Assembly (NCBI GenBank): GCA_016938095.1
Contig: JAFGVG010000308.1
Span: 1 to 6,907, forward strand
Origin: Bacteroidales bacterium
Lineage (GTDB): Bacteria > Bacteroidota > Bacteroidia > Bacteroidales > UBA10428
Length of the DNA stretch: 6,907 bases
Reading direction: 5' to 3'
The notes beneath the pieces were generated by a model. It was given only the letters and a program-made list of their open reading frames with translations. It did not search any database and had not been told where the DNA came from. Positions 1 to 5,992 of this stretch are shown here, in pieces. Numbering within the stretch: the stretch's first letter is position 1; the number at the start of each line of letters is the position of its first letter. A program made the translations under genes and the position numbers.

Positions 1-289
1 CATTCAGGAAAACCAGGTAATCAGTTTCTGCCAGGCTGCGCATGGCATTCATTGACCAGCAAACGCCTATATTTTCACGACTGTATGTATAGGAAAATTT
101 GTTTTCACGAACCCAATCGAGGGTACCATCCTTTCCTTCGTTCACATGGATAATGATCTGGTGAGCAAATGACGAATGCTGCCGGATGCTTTTTACACAT
201 AACTGCAAAAAAGAAAGGTTATTCCAGCTAGGTATCAATATGGAAAACCTGGCATTTTCAACATGTTCAAGGTGACGGAAATCAATCAT
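1..289 (-). CDS. Family 2 glycosyltransferase, N-terminal part (cut by window edge)
   Basis: The minus strand reads open from an ATG at 289 to the window edge, giving 96 residues and no stop. Residues 15-20 (FSILIP) followed by SWNN form the first beta strand and nucleotide-binding start of a GT-A fold. Residues 45-49 (QIIIH) with the following VNEGKDGT are the second strand, where family 2 enzymes usually have D/N-x-S-x-D-GT. RENIGVCWSMNAM (71-83) matches the usual 'N-x-G-x-x-x-x-x-N' segment. LVFLN at the edge leads into the expected DxD metal-binding site, and the leftover base (G) fits an Asp codon. Such enzymes transfer a sugar from a nucleotide-sugar donor, often to a surface polysaccharide or glycoprotein at the inner membrane. 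Acceptor and sugar cannot be told from this fragment. The gene diverges from the purine permease and has its own upstream promoter-like site. The family call is firm; the specific role is unknown. Confidence 0.85.
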   Translation of the reverse strand, partial: MIDFRHLEHVENARFSILIPSWNNLSFLQLCVKSIRQHSSFAHQIIIHVNEGKDGTLDWVRENKFSYTYSRENIGVCWSMNAMRSLAETDYLVFLN

Positions 290-325
290 TGTATTAAACT
301 AAATGCCCGTGCATGTTAGGGCTTG

Positions 326-356
326 TAAATATAAGGCATTAATGCGAATACGCAAA
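326..356 (-). promoter_or_regulatory. Bacteroidota-type promoter for the glycosyltransferase gene
   Basis: On the minus strand TTTG (356-353) is followed by exactly 19 bases and then TATATTTA (333-326). This matches the Bacteroidota primary-sigma consensus TTTG-N19-TAnnTTTG except for the last base. Transcription would start near 320, leaving about 30 bases of AT-rich leader with no Shine-Dalgarno sequence before the ATG at 289. Spacing and position are right; activity is inferred. Confidence 0.6.
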
Positions 357-405
357 TGAATGGCATTATCTTCAGGAGGTTGATGCGTACATCGACGGCT
401 TTTAC

Positions 406-413
406 TATTTTTA
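406..413 (+). promoter_or_regulatory. Candidate -7 element upstream of the purine permease gene
   Basis: TATTTTTA fits TAnnTTTG with one mismatch and lies about 30 bases before the permease ATG at 445. No good TTTG is found 19 bases further upstream; the nearest partial match is TTG at 380-382, which is too far away. This is a weak candidate. A purine-responsive riboswitch would need more leader than the roughly 25-30 bases this start would leave. Confidence 0.3.
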
Positions 414-444
414 GGATAAAATTCCCTTACAAAAACTACCCGCT

Positions 445-1737
445 ATGTTGGAAAAGTTATTCCACCTAAAGGAAAACCATACAAATTCCCGTACCGAAAT
501 CATTGCCGGTATCACCACCTTTATGACCATGGCTTATATTCTGGCCGTGAATCCGCTCATACTTAGCGCTACCGGAATGGATCGCGATGCAGTTTTTACT
601 GCTACTGCGCTCTCATCATTTGTCGCCATAGCCATCATGGCGTTTTTTGCCAATCTGCCCATTGCCCTGGCACCAGGTATGGGTCTCAATGCCTTTTTCG
701 CCTATACAGTGGTCATTCAAATGGGATATAGTTGGGAAGTGGCCATAACAGGCGTTTTTATCGAAGGCATCCTGTTTATTATACTTTCCTTTTTCAAGGT
801 GCGGGAGGCTATTATCAATAGCATACCTATCAATTTAAAACATGCCATTTCGGTAGGAATTGGTTTATACATTGCGCTCATTGGTTTCAGCAATGCAGGA
901 ATTATTGTACAAAACGATGCCACGCTGGTTTCGTTGGGCGACCTGTCGGACCCAAAGGCACTGCTCGCGTTGAGTGGCATTGTGATAACCGGCATTCTGC
1001 TTGTCTTCAAATTAAAGGGTGCGCTGGTTTTTGGCATCATCATTACCACGTTGATTGGCATTCCAATGGGTATAACGCCTTTGCCCGAAAACGGTCCGGT
1101 GAGTCTGCCCCCTTCGCTTGAACCTGTCTGGTTTTCTTTCGACTTCAGCAAATTATTTACAGTAGATATGTTGCTGGTTATTTTCACCTTCCTTTTTGTG
1201 GATATTTTCGATACGGTCGGAACCTTGGTGGGAGTGTGTTCCAAGGCCGACCTGCTCGACAGCAGGGGAAATGTACCGAAGGCCAGCCAGGCCTTACTGG
1301 CCGACGCCATTGGAACTACCGCAGGGGCAATGTTGGGAACAAGCACAGTGACTTCTTATATCGAAAGCGCATCGGGGGTACAGGCGGGTGGCCGAACAGG
1401 ACTTACCTCCCTCACCGTGGGAATACTATTTCTGGTTTCCCTTTTTTTGGCGCCCGTTTTTCTAATGATACCCGGATCCGCTACAGCACCGGCACTGGTG
1501 ATTGTAGGCCTTTTTATGATCAGCCCCATTCAACGGATCAATCTCGATGATTACTCCGAATCGCTGCCGGTTTTTTTAACCATTATTATCATGCCACTGG
1601 CCTACAGTATATCCGAAGGCATTGCTTTCGGAATACTAAGCTTTGTGCTGATAAAAACATTCACAGGAAAGTGGAAAGAAATTTCCATTACCCTATATAT
1701 ATTGGCCTTGTTGTTTTTACTGAAGCATCTGCTTTAA
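445..1737 (+). CDS. NCS2-family (AzgA-like) purine base permease
   Basis: This is a 430-residue inner-membrane transporter of the nucleobase:cation symporter-2 family, AzgA-like branch. Known relatives are E. coli AdeP/AdeQ (adenine) and GhxP/GhxQ (guanine/hypoxanthine) and B. subtilis PbuG, all of similar length. They import purine bases with protons for salvage. Branch hallmarks are present in order: ITTFMTMAYILAVNP (23-37), APGMGLNAFFAYTVV (76-90), FVDIFDTVGTLVGV (251-264), and GTSTVTSYIES (298-308) followed by GGRTGL (315-320). The acidic residues in the FVDIFDT and YIES motifs are the likely substrate/proton-coupling positions, by analogy with the family. Hydrophobic segments run through the whole protein, consistent with the 14-helix fold. 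The ATG at 445 gives the standard N-terminus (MLEKLF.L). The gene appears complete and single. Adenine versus guanine/hypoxanthine preference cannot be read from the sequence, so no symbol is given. Confidence 0.93.
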   Translation: MLEKLFHLKENHTNSRTEIIAGITTFMTMAYILAVNPLILSATGMDRDAVFTATALSSFVAIAIMAFFANLPIALAPGMGLNAFFAYTVVIQMGYSWEVAITGVFIEGILFIILSFFKVREAIINSIPINLKHAISVGIGLYIALIGFSNAGIIVQNDATLVSLGDLSDPKALLALSGIVITGILLVFKLKGALVFGIIITTLIGIPMGITPLPENGPVSLPPSLEPVWFSFDFSKLFTVDMLLVIFTFLFVDIFDTVGTLVGVCSKADLLDSRGNVPKASQALLADAIGTTAGAMLGTSTVTSYIESASGVQAGGRTGLTSLTVGILFLVSLFLAPVFLMIPGSATAPALVIVGLFMISPIQRINLDDYSESLPVFLTIIIMPLAYSISEGIAFGILSFVLIKTFTGKWKEISITLYILALLFLLKHLL

Positions 1738-1773
1738 TTACTTTTTATACCAAACACATGTTACGGATAATTT

Positions 1774-1781
1774 TATCTTTG
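1774..1781 (+). promoter_or_regulatory. Perfect Bacteroidota -7 element before the PASTA operon
   Basis: TATCTTTG matches TAnnTTTG exactly and is 30 bases before the ATG at 1812. Transcription would start near 1787 and leave an AT-rich leader of about 25 bases. The -33 position (1751-1754) reads CAAA, so the upstream element is absent or poor. It is the only good promoter-like site before the PASTA, T9SS-cargo and rluD genes and probably drives all three. Confidence 0.5.
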
Positions 1782-1811
1782 TCTGTCCGTTAATATTTAT
1801 TCAACACTGTC

Positions 1812-2663
1812 ATGAATACCGAAAACATCATTGCATACATCAAAAAACTGGTGAGCTATATCCGCGGGCATATTGTTTTGCGCAATCTGGTGCTGGCGTT
1901 TTTCATTCTGATTATTGGCACAGCCATCATTATGCAGGTACTCAAATGGTACACGCGGCACAACCACAACCTGAGCGTCCCGGATTTCTCGGGGCTGAAC
2001 CTTGATGAGGCAGTTAAAGTGGCACAGGGCCGTGATCTGAGGCTCGAGGTTTTCGATTCGGTATTTCTTGCGGATTTTGAACGTGGAACGGTAGTTGAAC
2101 AGCATCCCAGGGCAGGCTTTATGGTGAAGAAAAACCGCAAGATCTTTCTCACCATGAATGCCATGAACCCCGACCGGGTTGCCATGCCAAACCTGGTTGA
2201 CCTCACATTTATACAGGCACGTGCAAAGCTCGAATCGTTCGGGCTCAAAGTTGGACGTATTTCCTACGAGCCTAATATCGGTCAGAATATGGTGCTTGCC
2301 CAACGTCTGCTTGGCGAAAATCTTCCTCCGGGCGATTCGGTTGTGAAGGGCGCAAAAATTGACCTTGTGTTGGGCAAAGGCCTGAGCGATGAAGAAACTG
2401 CTGTCCCCAGCCTTCTTGGCATGTCGCTCGAAGCTGCAAATATACTGGCCTCAGAAAGATTTCTGAGCATTGGAGCTGCGGTCCGCGACCAATCTGTAGT
2501 TAACCCCGAGGATGAACAAATGGCTGTTGTCTTCAGGCAAAAACCTGAACCCGGCGATGGAACAACGCTGCCTATGGGTTCTTCCATTGATGTATGGATT
2601 ACGCTAGATTCAACCAAGGTGCCGGTATTCAGCCAATATTCAGACACCCTTTCAAGCGAATGA
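1812..2663 (+). CDS. Membrane-anchored protein with three PASTA domains
   Basis: The 283-residue product has a short N-terminal cytoplasmic segment, one membrane helix at about residues 22-44 (IVLRNLVLAFFILIIG core), then three PASTA-like repeats at about 54-116, 123-190 and 197-264. Each repeat opens with a V/M-P-x-[FL] motif (VPDFSG, MPNLVD, VPSLLG), continues with an amphipathic helix (LDEAVKVA, FIQARAKL, LEAANILA), and ends with a 'Q-x-P-x-x-G-x-x-V-x-x-G-x-x-I-x-x' strand pair. PASTA domains are known from Ser/Thr kinases and penicillin-binding proteins, where they bind peptidoglycan fragments or act as spacers. Here no kinase, transpeptidase or other catalytic domain is attached, so an envelope scaffold or peptidoglycan-contact role in the periplasm is an inference. 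The stop overlaps the start of the next gene. Similar stand-alone PASTA proteins are common in Bacteroidota next to RluA-family genes. Confidence 0.9.
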   Translation: MNTENIIAYIKKLVSYIRGHIVLRNLVLAFFILIIGTAIIMQVLKWYTRHNHNLSVPDFSGLNLDEAVKVAQGRDLRLEVFDSVFLADFERGTVVEQHPRAGFMVKKNRKIFLTMNAMNPDRVAMPNLVDLTFIQARAKLESFGLKVGRISYEPNIGQNMVLAQRLLGENLPPGDSVVKGAKIDLVLGKGLSDEETAVPSLLGMSLEAANILASERFLSIGAAVRDQSVVNPEDEQMAVVFRQKPEPGDGTTLPMGSSIDVWITLDSTKVPVFSQYSDTLSSE

Positions 2664-4549
2664 TGCATTGCTACAAATACATATGCCTGTTTTTATTTTC
2701 ACTCTCCTGCGTAAGGATATCCGCGCAGCAGCTTCGTGGAATGCACGAAAATCCAGTCATTCAGGAACACCTTAAAAGTAATACGGCCCGAAAAAAAGCT
2801 GCCGCCGATATTACGTTATCCCTGCCCTTTATAGATGACTTTTCAGGGTACGGGGTTTTTCCCGATGCGGACAAATGGGCAGACAGAGACGTTTTCATCA
2901 ATAATTCCTTTTCACTCGATCCGATAACTGTTGGCGTGGCCACCCTCGATGGTATTGATGAAAATGGCAATGTGTATTCCGTTACCAATAACCCCGAGCC
3001 TGCCGATAACCTGACATCGCATGCTTTTGATCTTTCGCCTTATGCAACAACCACCGATACGGTCAGGTTGAGTTTTTATTATCAGAGTGGCGGTCGTGGC
3101 GAAACACCCGAGATCACCGATTCACTCATTCTCGAATGTTACACACCTTTAACCGGGTGGAAAACGCTGTGGTTTGCGATCACCGAGGAAGAAAGCCCCT
3201 TTCAGCAGATAATACTGCCTGTACCTGATTTATACTACCACGACGGATTTCGTTTCCGCTTCCGGAATGTAGTGAGCATATCCGCAAATGATCTCGACGG
3301 GGGTGAAGGTGCGGTAAGCAATGCCGATTGCTGGAATATCGACTATGTATTGCTGAACACCGATCCGCCCGAAAAGCACCGTTGGGTAAACGATGCCGCA
3401 TTGGTAGACCTGCCCCGTGAAGTTCTCGACTTCTATGAGACTGTTCCCTGGAAACACCTTAACAATGCTGTTAACATTACGCTCAACACCATCCGGTTCG
3501 ATATCCGTAACCTGCAGCCTGAGGGAAGCAGCCCGCTTTTATTAACGCGCAGCTTTTACCTTAAAAATGTAAGTACCGGTGTTGCCGTTCATCACGAGAA
3601 AGAGGTTATGCAAATTGAACCCGACACCCTTTCATTGCAAACCATTGATTTTGATATTCCCCTGACTGTGCCGGCTGGCGATATTAGTTCCGAGGGTTTA
3701 TACGAACTGGTAAGTTACATCGAAACCCCGGCCGATCAGTATAAACCCAATGATTCCTCGAGGGTGTTCCTGCATTTCCGCAATCAGTATGCCTACGATG
3801 ATGGCACGCCTGAATATGGTTTCGGAATAGAGGGACCTTCGACAGACGGAGCATTGCTGGCACTCCGGTTCAGGTTTTACAAGGCCGATACCCTGAAGGC
3901 TGTCAGTATGCTTTTCAACAAAGCCAGGAACCTTGTCAATGCAAACGAGAGTTTCCGAATTTGTGTATGGAAAGACTTTAATGGACAGCCGGGCGAATTA
4001 TTATACCTTTCGCCTGAGGAGTTTTACCCAAATCTCGATGAAAGCCGCCCCGCCGCATTCGAAGATTACCTGATTGAAGGGGGAAAAGGAATATACATCA
4101 GTGACACATCGGTTTTCATTGGCTGGAAACAACAAACCGAGAATTTTCTAAACCTTGGGTACGATGTAAACCGGAATACGCTTGGACGAACATTTGTTAA
4201 TATTTCAGGAAACTGGTTCAATCCGGGGGGTAGCCTCAAACCGGGCACCATTATGATGAGAGCAGCGGTCGGCACGCTGGGCACTGTTACTTCAACAGCC
4301 CCTCTAAAAGAAGCGCCTTACGAGGTAAAGGCCTACCCAAATCCTGTTTCGGCTATGCTAACCATTGAGGCAGGACCCTTAACACTGCAGGAGATAATGA
4401 TTGTAGATATAAGTGGAAGGGTAGTCATGCAACGCCCCGGCACAAATCGCATCATTGATGTTTCATCGCTTGCCCCCGGGGTTTACCAGTTGGTAATGAC
4501 AACAGACAACAACCTGCGCATAACCCGGAAAATATTAAAAAGCCGTTAA
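2660..4549 (+). CDS. Secreted protein with T9SS type A C-terminal sorting domain, function unknown
   Basis: With the start at 2660 the product has 629 residues. Residues 1-22 look like a Sec signal peptide: Lys at 6, hydrophobic ICLFLFSLSCV, likely cleavage after ISA at 20-22. The open frame extends up to an ATG at 2594, but that start would add 22 residues of polar sequence before the signal peptide and a 70-base overlap, so 2660 (or the adjacent ATG at 2663) is preferred. The C-terminus from about 559 to 629 is a T9SS type A sorting domain: YPNPV at 559-563, a central IMIVDISGRVV strand, LAPGVYQL near 604-611, and a basic RKILKSR end. This domain is normally removed after passage through the outer membrane. 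The body is rich in beta-strand patterns. QYAYDDGTPEYGFG (376-389) is a motif I associate with other Bacteroidota surface proteins. No enzyme motif was recognised. A surface adhesin or structural role is possible but unproven. The ATGA overlap suggests translational coupling to the PASTA gene. Confidence 0.88.
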   Translation: MMHCYKYICLFLFSLSCVRISAQQLRGMHENPVIQEHLKSNTARKKAAADITLSLPFIDDFSGYGVFPDADKWADRDVFINNSFSLDPITVGVATLDGIDENGNVYSVTNNPEPADNLTSHAFDLSPYATTTDTVRLSFYYQSGGRGETPEITDSLILECYTPLTGWKTLWFAITEEESPFQQIILPVPDLYYHDGFRFRFRNVVSISANDLDGGEGAVSNADCWNIDYVLLNTDPPEKHRWVNDAALVDLPREVLDFYETVPWKHLNNAVNITLNTIRFDIRNLQPEGSSPLLLTRSFYLKNVSTGVAVHHEKEVMQIEPDTLSLQTIDFDIPLTVPAGDISSEGLYELVSYIETPADQYKPNDSSRVFLHFRNQYAYDDGTPEYGFGIEGPSTDGALLALRFRFYKADTLKAVSMLFNKARNLVNANESFRICVWKDFNGQPGELLYLSPEEFYPNLDESRPAAFEDYLIEGGKGIYISDTSVFIGWKQQTENFLNLGYDVNRNTLGRTFVNISGNWFNPGGSLKPGTIMMRAAVGTLGTVTSTAPLKEAPYEVKAYPNPVSAMLTIEAGPLTLQEIMIVDISGRVVMQRPGTNRIIDVSSLAPGVYQLVMTTDNNLRITRKILKSR

Positions 4550-4560
4550 CCTGCTGAACA

Positions 4561-5586
4561 ATGGACGAAGAATTGTTGGAGCAGCAAGAACTTTATGAGC
4601 ATCACCGCATTGTAGCCGATAAAAAACAAGGGTTGTTGCGGGTGGACAAATTCCTGTTCAGCAGGCTCGAAAAAGTTTCCAGAAATAAAATACAAATGGC
4701 CATACGGGCCGGTAATGTATTGGTGAACGACAATGCAGTCAAGCCCAATTACAGGGTTAAACCGGGTGATACCATAACCGTAGTCCTACCATACCCTCAC
4801 CGTGAATACGAGATCATCCCCGAAAACCTGCCTATTAACATCCTTTATGAAGATGACCACCTGATGGTGGTAAATAAAGCAGCCGGGATGGTGGTCCACC
4901 CCGGGCATGGTAACTATACCGGCACATTGGTAAATGCCCTGTGCTGGCATCTGAAAGACCTACCCTTATTCCAAACCGGTGAAATACGACCCGGACTGGT
5001 TCACCGGATTGATAAAGACACATCGGGCATTCTGGTAATAGCCAAAACTGAAATAGCGCTTAACAAACTGGCCCGGCAATTTTTTGATCATACAACCCAG
5101 CGAACTTACCAGGCAGTAGTTTGGGGTACATTTGACCCACCCGAAGGAACCATTAACGGAAACATTGGACGCAGTTCAAGAGACAGGTTAAAAATGCAGG
5201 TGTTTCCCAATGGTGAAAATGGCAAAACAGCCATCACGCATTACCGTGTTTTGGAGCAACTGGGCTACGTAAGCCTTATAGAATGTCGGCTCGAAACCGG
5301 CCGCACCCACCAGATAAGAGCACACATGGAATACCTCAGGCATCCTATATTCAATGATGAACGCTATGGAGGCAACAGAATACTACGGGGCACAGTATTC
5401 AGTAAGTACAAACAATTTGTCGAAAACTGTTTTGAGATTATGCCCCGGCATGCCCTCCATGCCAAATCGCTTGGTTTCAAACACCCCGAAACCGGAAAAG
5501 CACTTTACTTCGATTCATCCCTGCCAGCCGATATGCAACTGCTGGTGGAAAAATGGCGGAATTACCTTGCAAATCGAGATTCCTGA
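4561..5586 (+). CDS. rluD: RluA-family 23S rRNA pseudouridine synthase, RluD-like
   Basis: The 341-residue product has an S4 RNA-binding domain at about 26-75 (LRVDKFLFSRLEKVSRNKIQ, VLVNDNAVKPNYRVKPGD) followed by an RluA catalytic domain at about 93-315. Catalytic motif II is GLVHRIDKDTSG (145-156), with nucleophile Asp151 equivalent to the Asp of the HRLDxxTSG motif. Other family motifs are VVNKAAGMVVHPG (103-115), LETGRTHQIRAHM (244-256) and RHALHAKSLGFKHP (296-309). The N-terminal S4 domain and the length fit RluD, which converts uridines of helix 69 in 23S rRNA (U1911, 1915, 1917 in E. coli) to pseudouridine during late 50S assembly. Bacteroidota carry several RluA paralogues, so the exact target is inferred. 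The gene starts 11 bases after the T9SS-cargo stop with no promoter-like site between, so it is probably the last gene of the operon. Confidence 0.88.
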   Translation: MDEELLEQQELYEHHRIVADKKQGLLRVDKFLFSRLEKVSRNKIQMAIRAGNVLVNDNAVKPNYRVKPGDTITVVLPYPHREYEIIPENLPINILYEDDHLMVVNKAAGMVVHPGHGNYTGTLVNALCWHLKDLPLFQTGEIRPGLVHRIDKDTSGILVIAKTEIALNKLARQFFDHTTQRTYQAVVWGTFDPPEGTINGNIGRSSRDRLKMQVFPNGENGKTAITHYRVLEQLGYVSLIECRLETGRTHQIRAHMEYLRHPIFNDERYGGNRILRGTVFSKYKQFVENCFEIMPRHALHAKSLGFKHPETGKALYFDSSLPADMQLLVEKWRNYLANRDS

Positions 5587-5601
5587 GCGGCAATCCATAA
5601 C

Positions 5602-5727
5602 TCAATCATCATCTCCGCCACCTTCATCGTCTCCACCTCCTCCCGGAGGATCGTCAGGAGGCGGATCATCATTAGGAACACTAAAGAAAGTGACATTCCT
5701 TGCTTTTAAGTGTTTAAATAATTGCAT
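5602..5727 (-). CDS. Small protein (41 aa) with Asp/Gly/Pro-only tail, unknown function
   Basis: A minus-strand ORF from ATG at 5727 to TGA at 5604-5602 encodes 41 residues. Residues 1-18 are a mixed basic/hydrophobic head (MQLFKHLKARN, then VTFFSVP). Residues 20-41 contain only Asp (9), Glu (1), Gly (7) and Pro (5), arranged as DDPPPDDPP, GGGG, DDE, GGG, DDD. The ORF sits convergently 15 bases beyond the rluD stop. An in-frame ATG at 5751 would lengthen it to 49 residues (MYYLIPII added), but a promoter-like site (5756-5786) places transcription start at about that point, favouring the 5727 start. Support is the clean head-to-acidic-tail design, the promoter position and the lack of overlap with rluD. 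Against it: the codons are low complexity, and the opposite strand also reads open with Ser/Pro/Gly. No family was recognised; it could be a secreted or peptide-like product, or chance. Confidence 0.45.
   Translation of the reverse strand: MQLFKHLKARNVTFFSVPNDDPPPDDPPGGGGDDEGGGDDD
5614..5665. repeat. GC-rich imperfect inverted repeat between convergent genes
   Basis: TCCGCC (5614-5619) pairs with GGCGGA (5660-5665). After one mismatch, CCT (5621-5623) pairs with AGG (5656-5658). Inside the loop, CTCC (5631-5634) can pair with GGAG (5645-5648), or TCCTC with GAGGA (5638-5642/5646-5650) in a tight local hairpin. It stands out in AT-rich surroundings, lies 28 bases beyond the rluD stop, and falls within the small minus-strand ORF. 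It could help end rluD transcription, but there is no run of T directly after it, so it is not a standard intrinsic terminator. The pairing may also be a by-product of the Gly/Pro/Asp codon repeats. Confidence 0.35.
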
Positions 5728-5734
5728 AATTATT
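5717..5734. repeat. Perfect 7-bp AT-only inverted repeat around the small ORF start codon
   Basis: AATAATT (5717-5723) and AATTATT (5728-5734) are exact reverse complements with a four-base GCAT loop. On the minus strand that loop contains the ATG (5727-5725) of the 41-residue ORF. The stem is made only of A-T pairs, so it would be weak in RNA. It may be a protein-binding palindrome, a translation-modulating hairpin, or chance in AT-rich DNA. Confidence 0.45.
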
Positions 5735-5755
5735 GGAATTAGGTAATACATCCAT

Positions 5756-5786
5756 TAAATGTAAATCATTTCGACCTAAAAGTCAA
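5756..5786 (-). promoter_or_regulatory. Candidate promoter for the small acidic-tail ORF
   Basis: On the minus strand TTG (5786-5784) is followed by 20 bases and TACATTTA (5763-5756). This resembles TTTG-N19-TAnnTTTG with one mismatch in each element and one extra spacer base. Predicted transcription start is near 5750, leaving about 23 bases of leader before the ATG at 5727. Confidence 0.35.
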
Positions 5787-5936
5787 TTTATTTGTCAACT
5801 AATATATTGTCAGGTAACTAAATACGAGAATGGCTTCTGGATATTAGTAATTGTTACTTGGCTCTTGGCTCTTGGCTCTTGGTTCTTTTAAAATTAGCTG
5901 AAAGTTGACCGGACGAGGTTTTACGGAAAAGATAAT
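5764..5936. other. AT-rich spacer with no gene
   Basis: This stretch lies between the small minus-strand ORF and the right-edge gene and holds no plausible coding frame on either strand. It contains the -33 part of the minus-strand promoter candidate, a small palindrome GTAATTGTTAC (5847-5857) and, directly after it, the TTGGCTC tandem repeat. No tRNA, insertion-sequence end or convincing intrinsic terminator was seen. Confidence 0.6.
5858..5885. repeat. Tandem heptamer repeat (TTGGCTC x3 plus TTGGTTC)
   Basis: Three exact copies of TTGGCTC and one copy with a single change run head to tail for 28 bases, directly after GTAATTGTTAC and before a TTTTAAAA stretch. It is non-coding and about 108 bases upstream of the right-edge gene. 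Seven-base units are typical of slippage-prone simple repeats, so copy number may vary between strains. Confidence 0.9.
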
Positions 5937-5967
5937 TATGACAGAACCCTTTAATTATATATATTTA
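5937..5967 (+). promoter_or_regulatory. Candidate Bacteroidota promoter for the right-edge gene
   Basis: TATG (5937-5940), 19 bases, then TATATTTA (5960-5967): each element has one mismatch to TTTG-N19-TAnnTTTG and the spacing is exact. Transcription would start near 5973, about 20 bases before the ATG at 5993. The sequence is very AT-rich, so a chance match is possible. Confidence 0.45.
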
Positions 5968-5992
5968 GCTCATTAAAGTGGTCAAGCATAGG

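Noticed and set aside
374..469. Strong Shine-Dalgarno-like AGGAGG (374-379) followed by an ATG at 383 opening a 28-codon ORF that overlaps the permease start.
   Set aside because: The spacing is only 3 bases, Bacteroidota rarely rely on Shine-Dalgarno pairing, the predicted permease promoter lies inside the ORF, and its translation has no recognisable features.
717..1346. 209-residue minus-strand ORF opposite the purine permease.
   Set aside because: It is antisense to a gene with clear family motifs, and its translation shows only composition expected from the complement of membrane-protein codons.
1723..1734. AAGCA-TC-TGCTT palindrome at the end of the permease gene as a terminator.
   Set aside because: The stem is five base pairs with a two-base loop, overlaps the last codons, and lacks an immediate T run; too weak to call.
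1797..2303. 168-residue minus-strand ORF opposite the PASTA gene.
   Set aside because: It is a shadow of the PASTA coding frame, with no family features and no promoter-like site considered convincing.
2594..2659. Upstream ATG at 2594 as start of the T9SS cargo gene.
   Set aside because: It would put 22 polar residues before the signal peptide and overlap the PASTA gene by 70 bases; the ATG at 2660 gives a proper signal peptide and an ATGA junction.
2673..2710. Possible lipoprotein signal (Cys17 of the T9SS cargo) instead of a signal peptidase I site.
   Set aside because: The residues before the Cys (Ser-Leu-Ser) do not fit a lipobox, and a better cleavage site follows at ISA-Q.
5354..5746. 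130-residue plus-strand ORF running across the end of rluD into the spacer, with a Ser/Pro/Gly-rich tail.
   Set aside because: Most of it lies in another frame of the well-supported rluD gene, and no independent start exists after the rluD stop. The tail is the antisense reading of the small minus-strand ORF.
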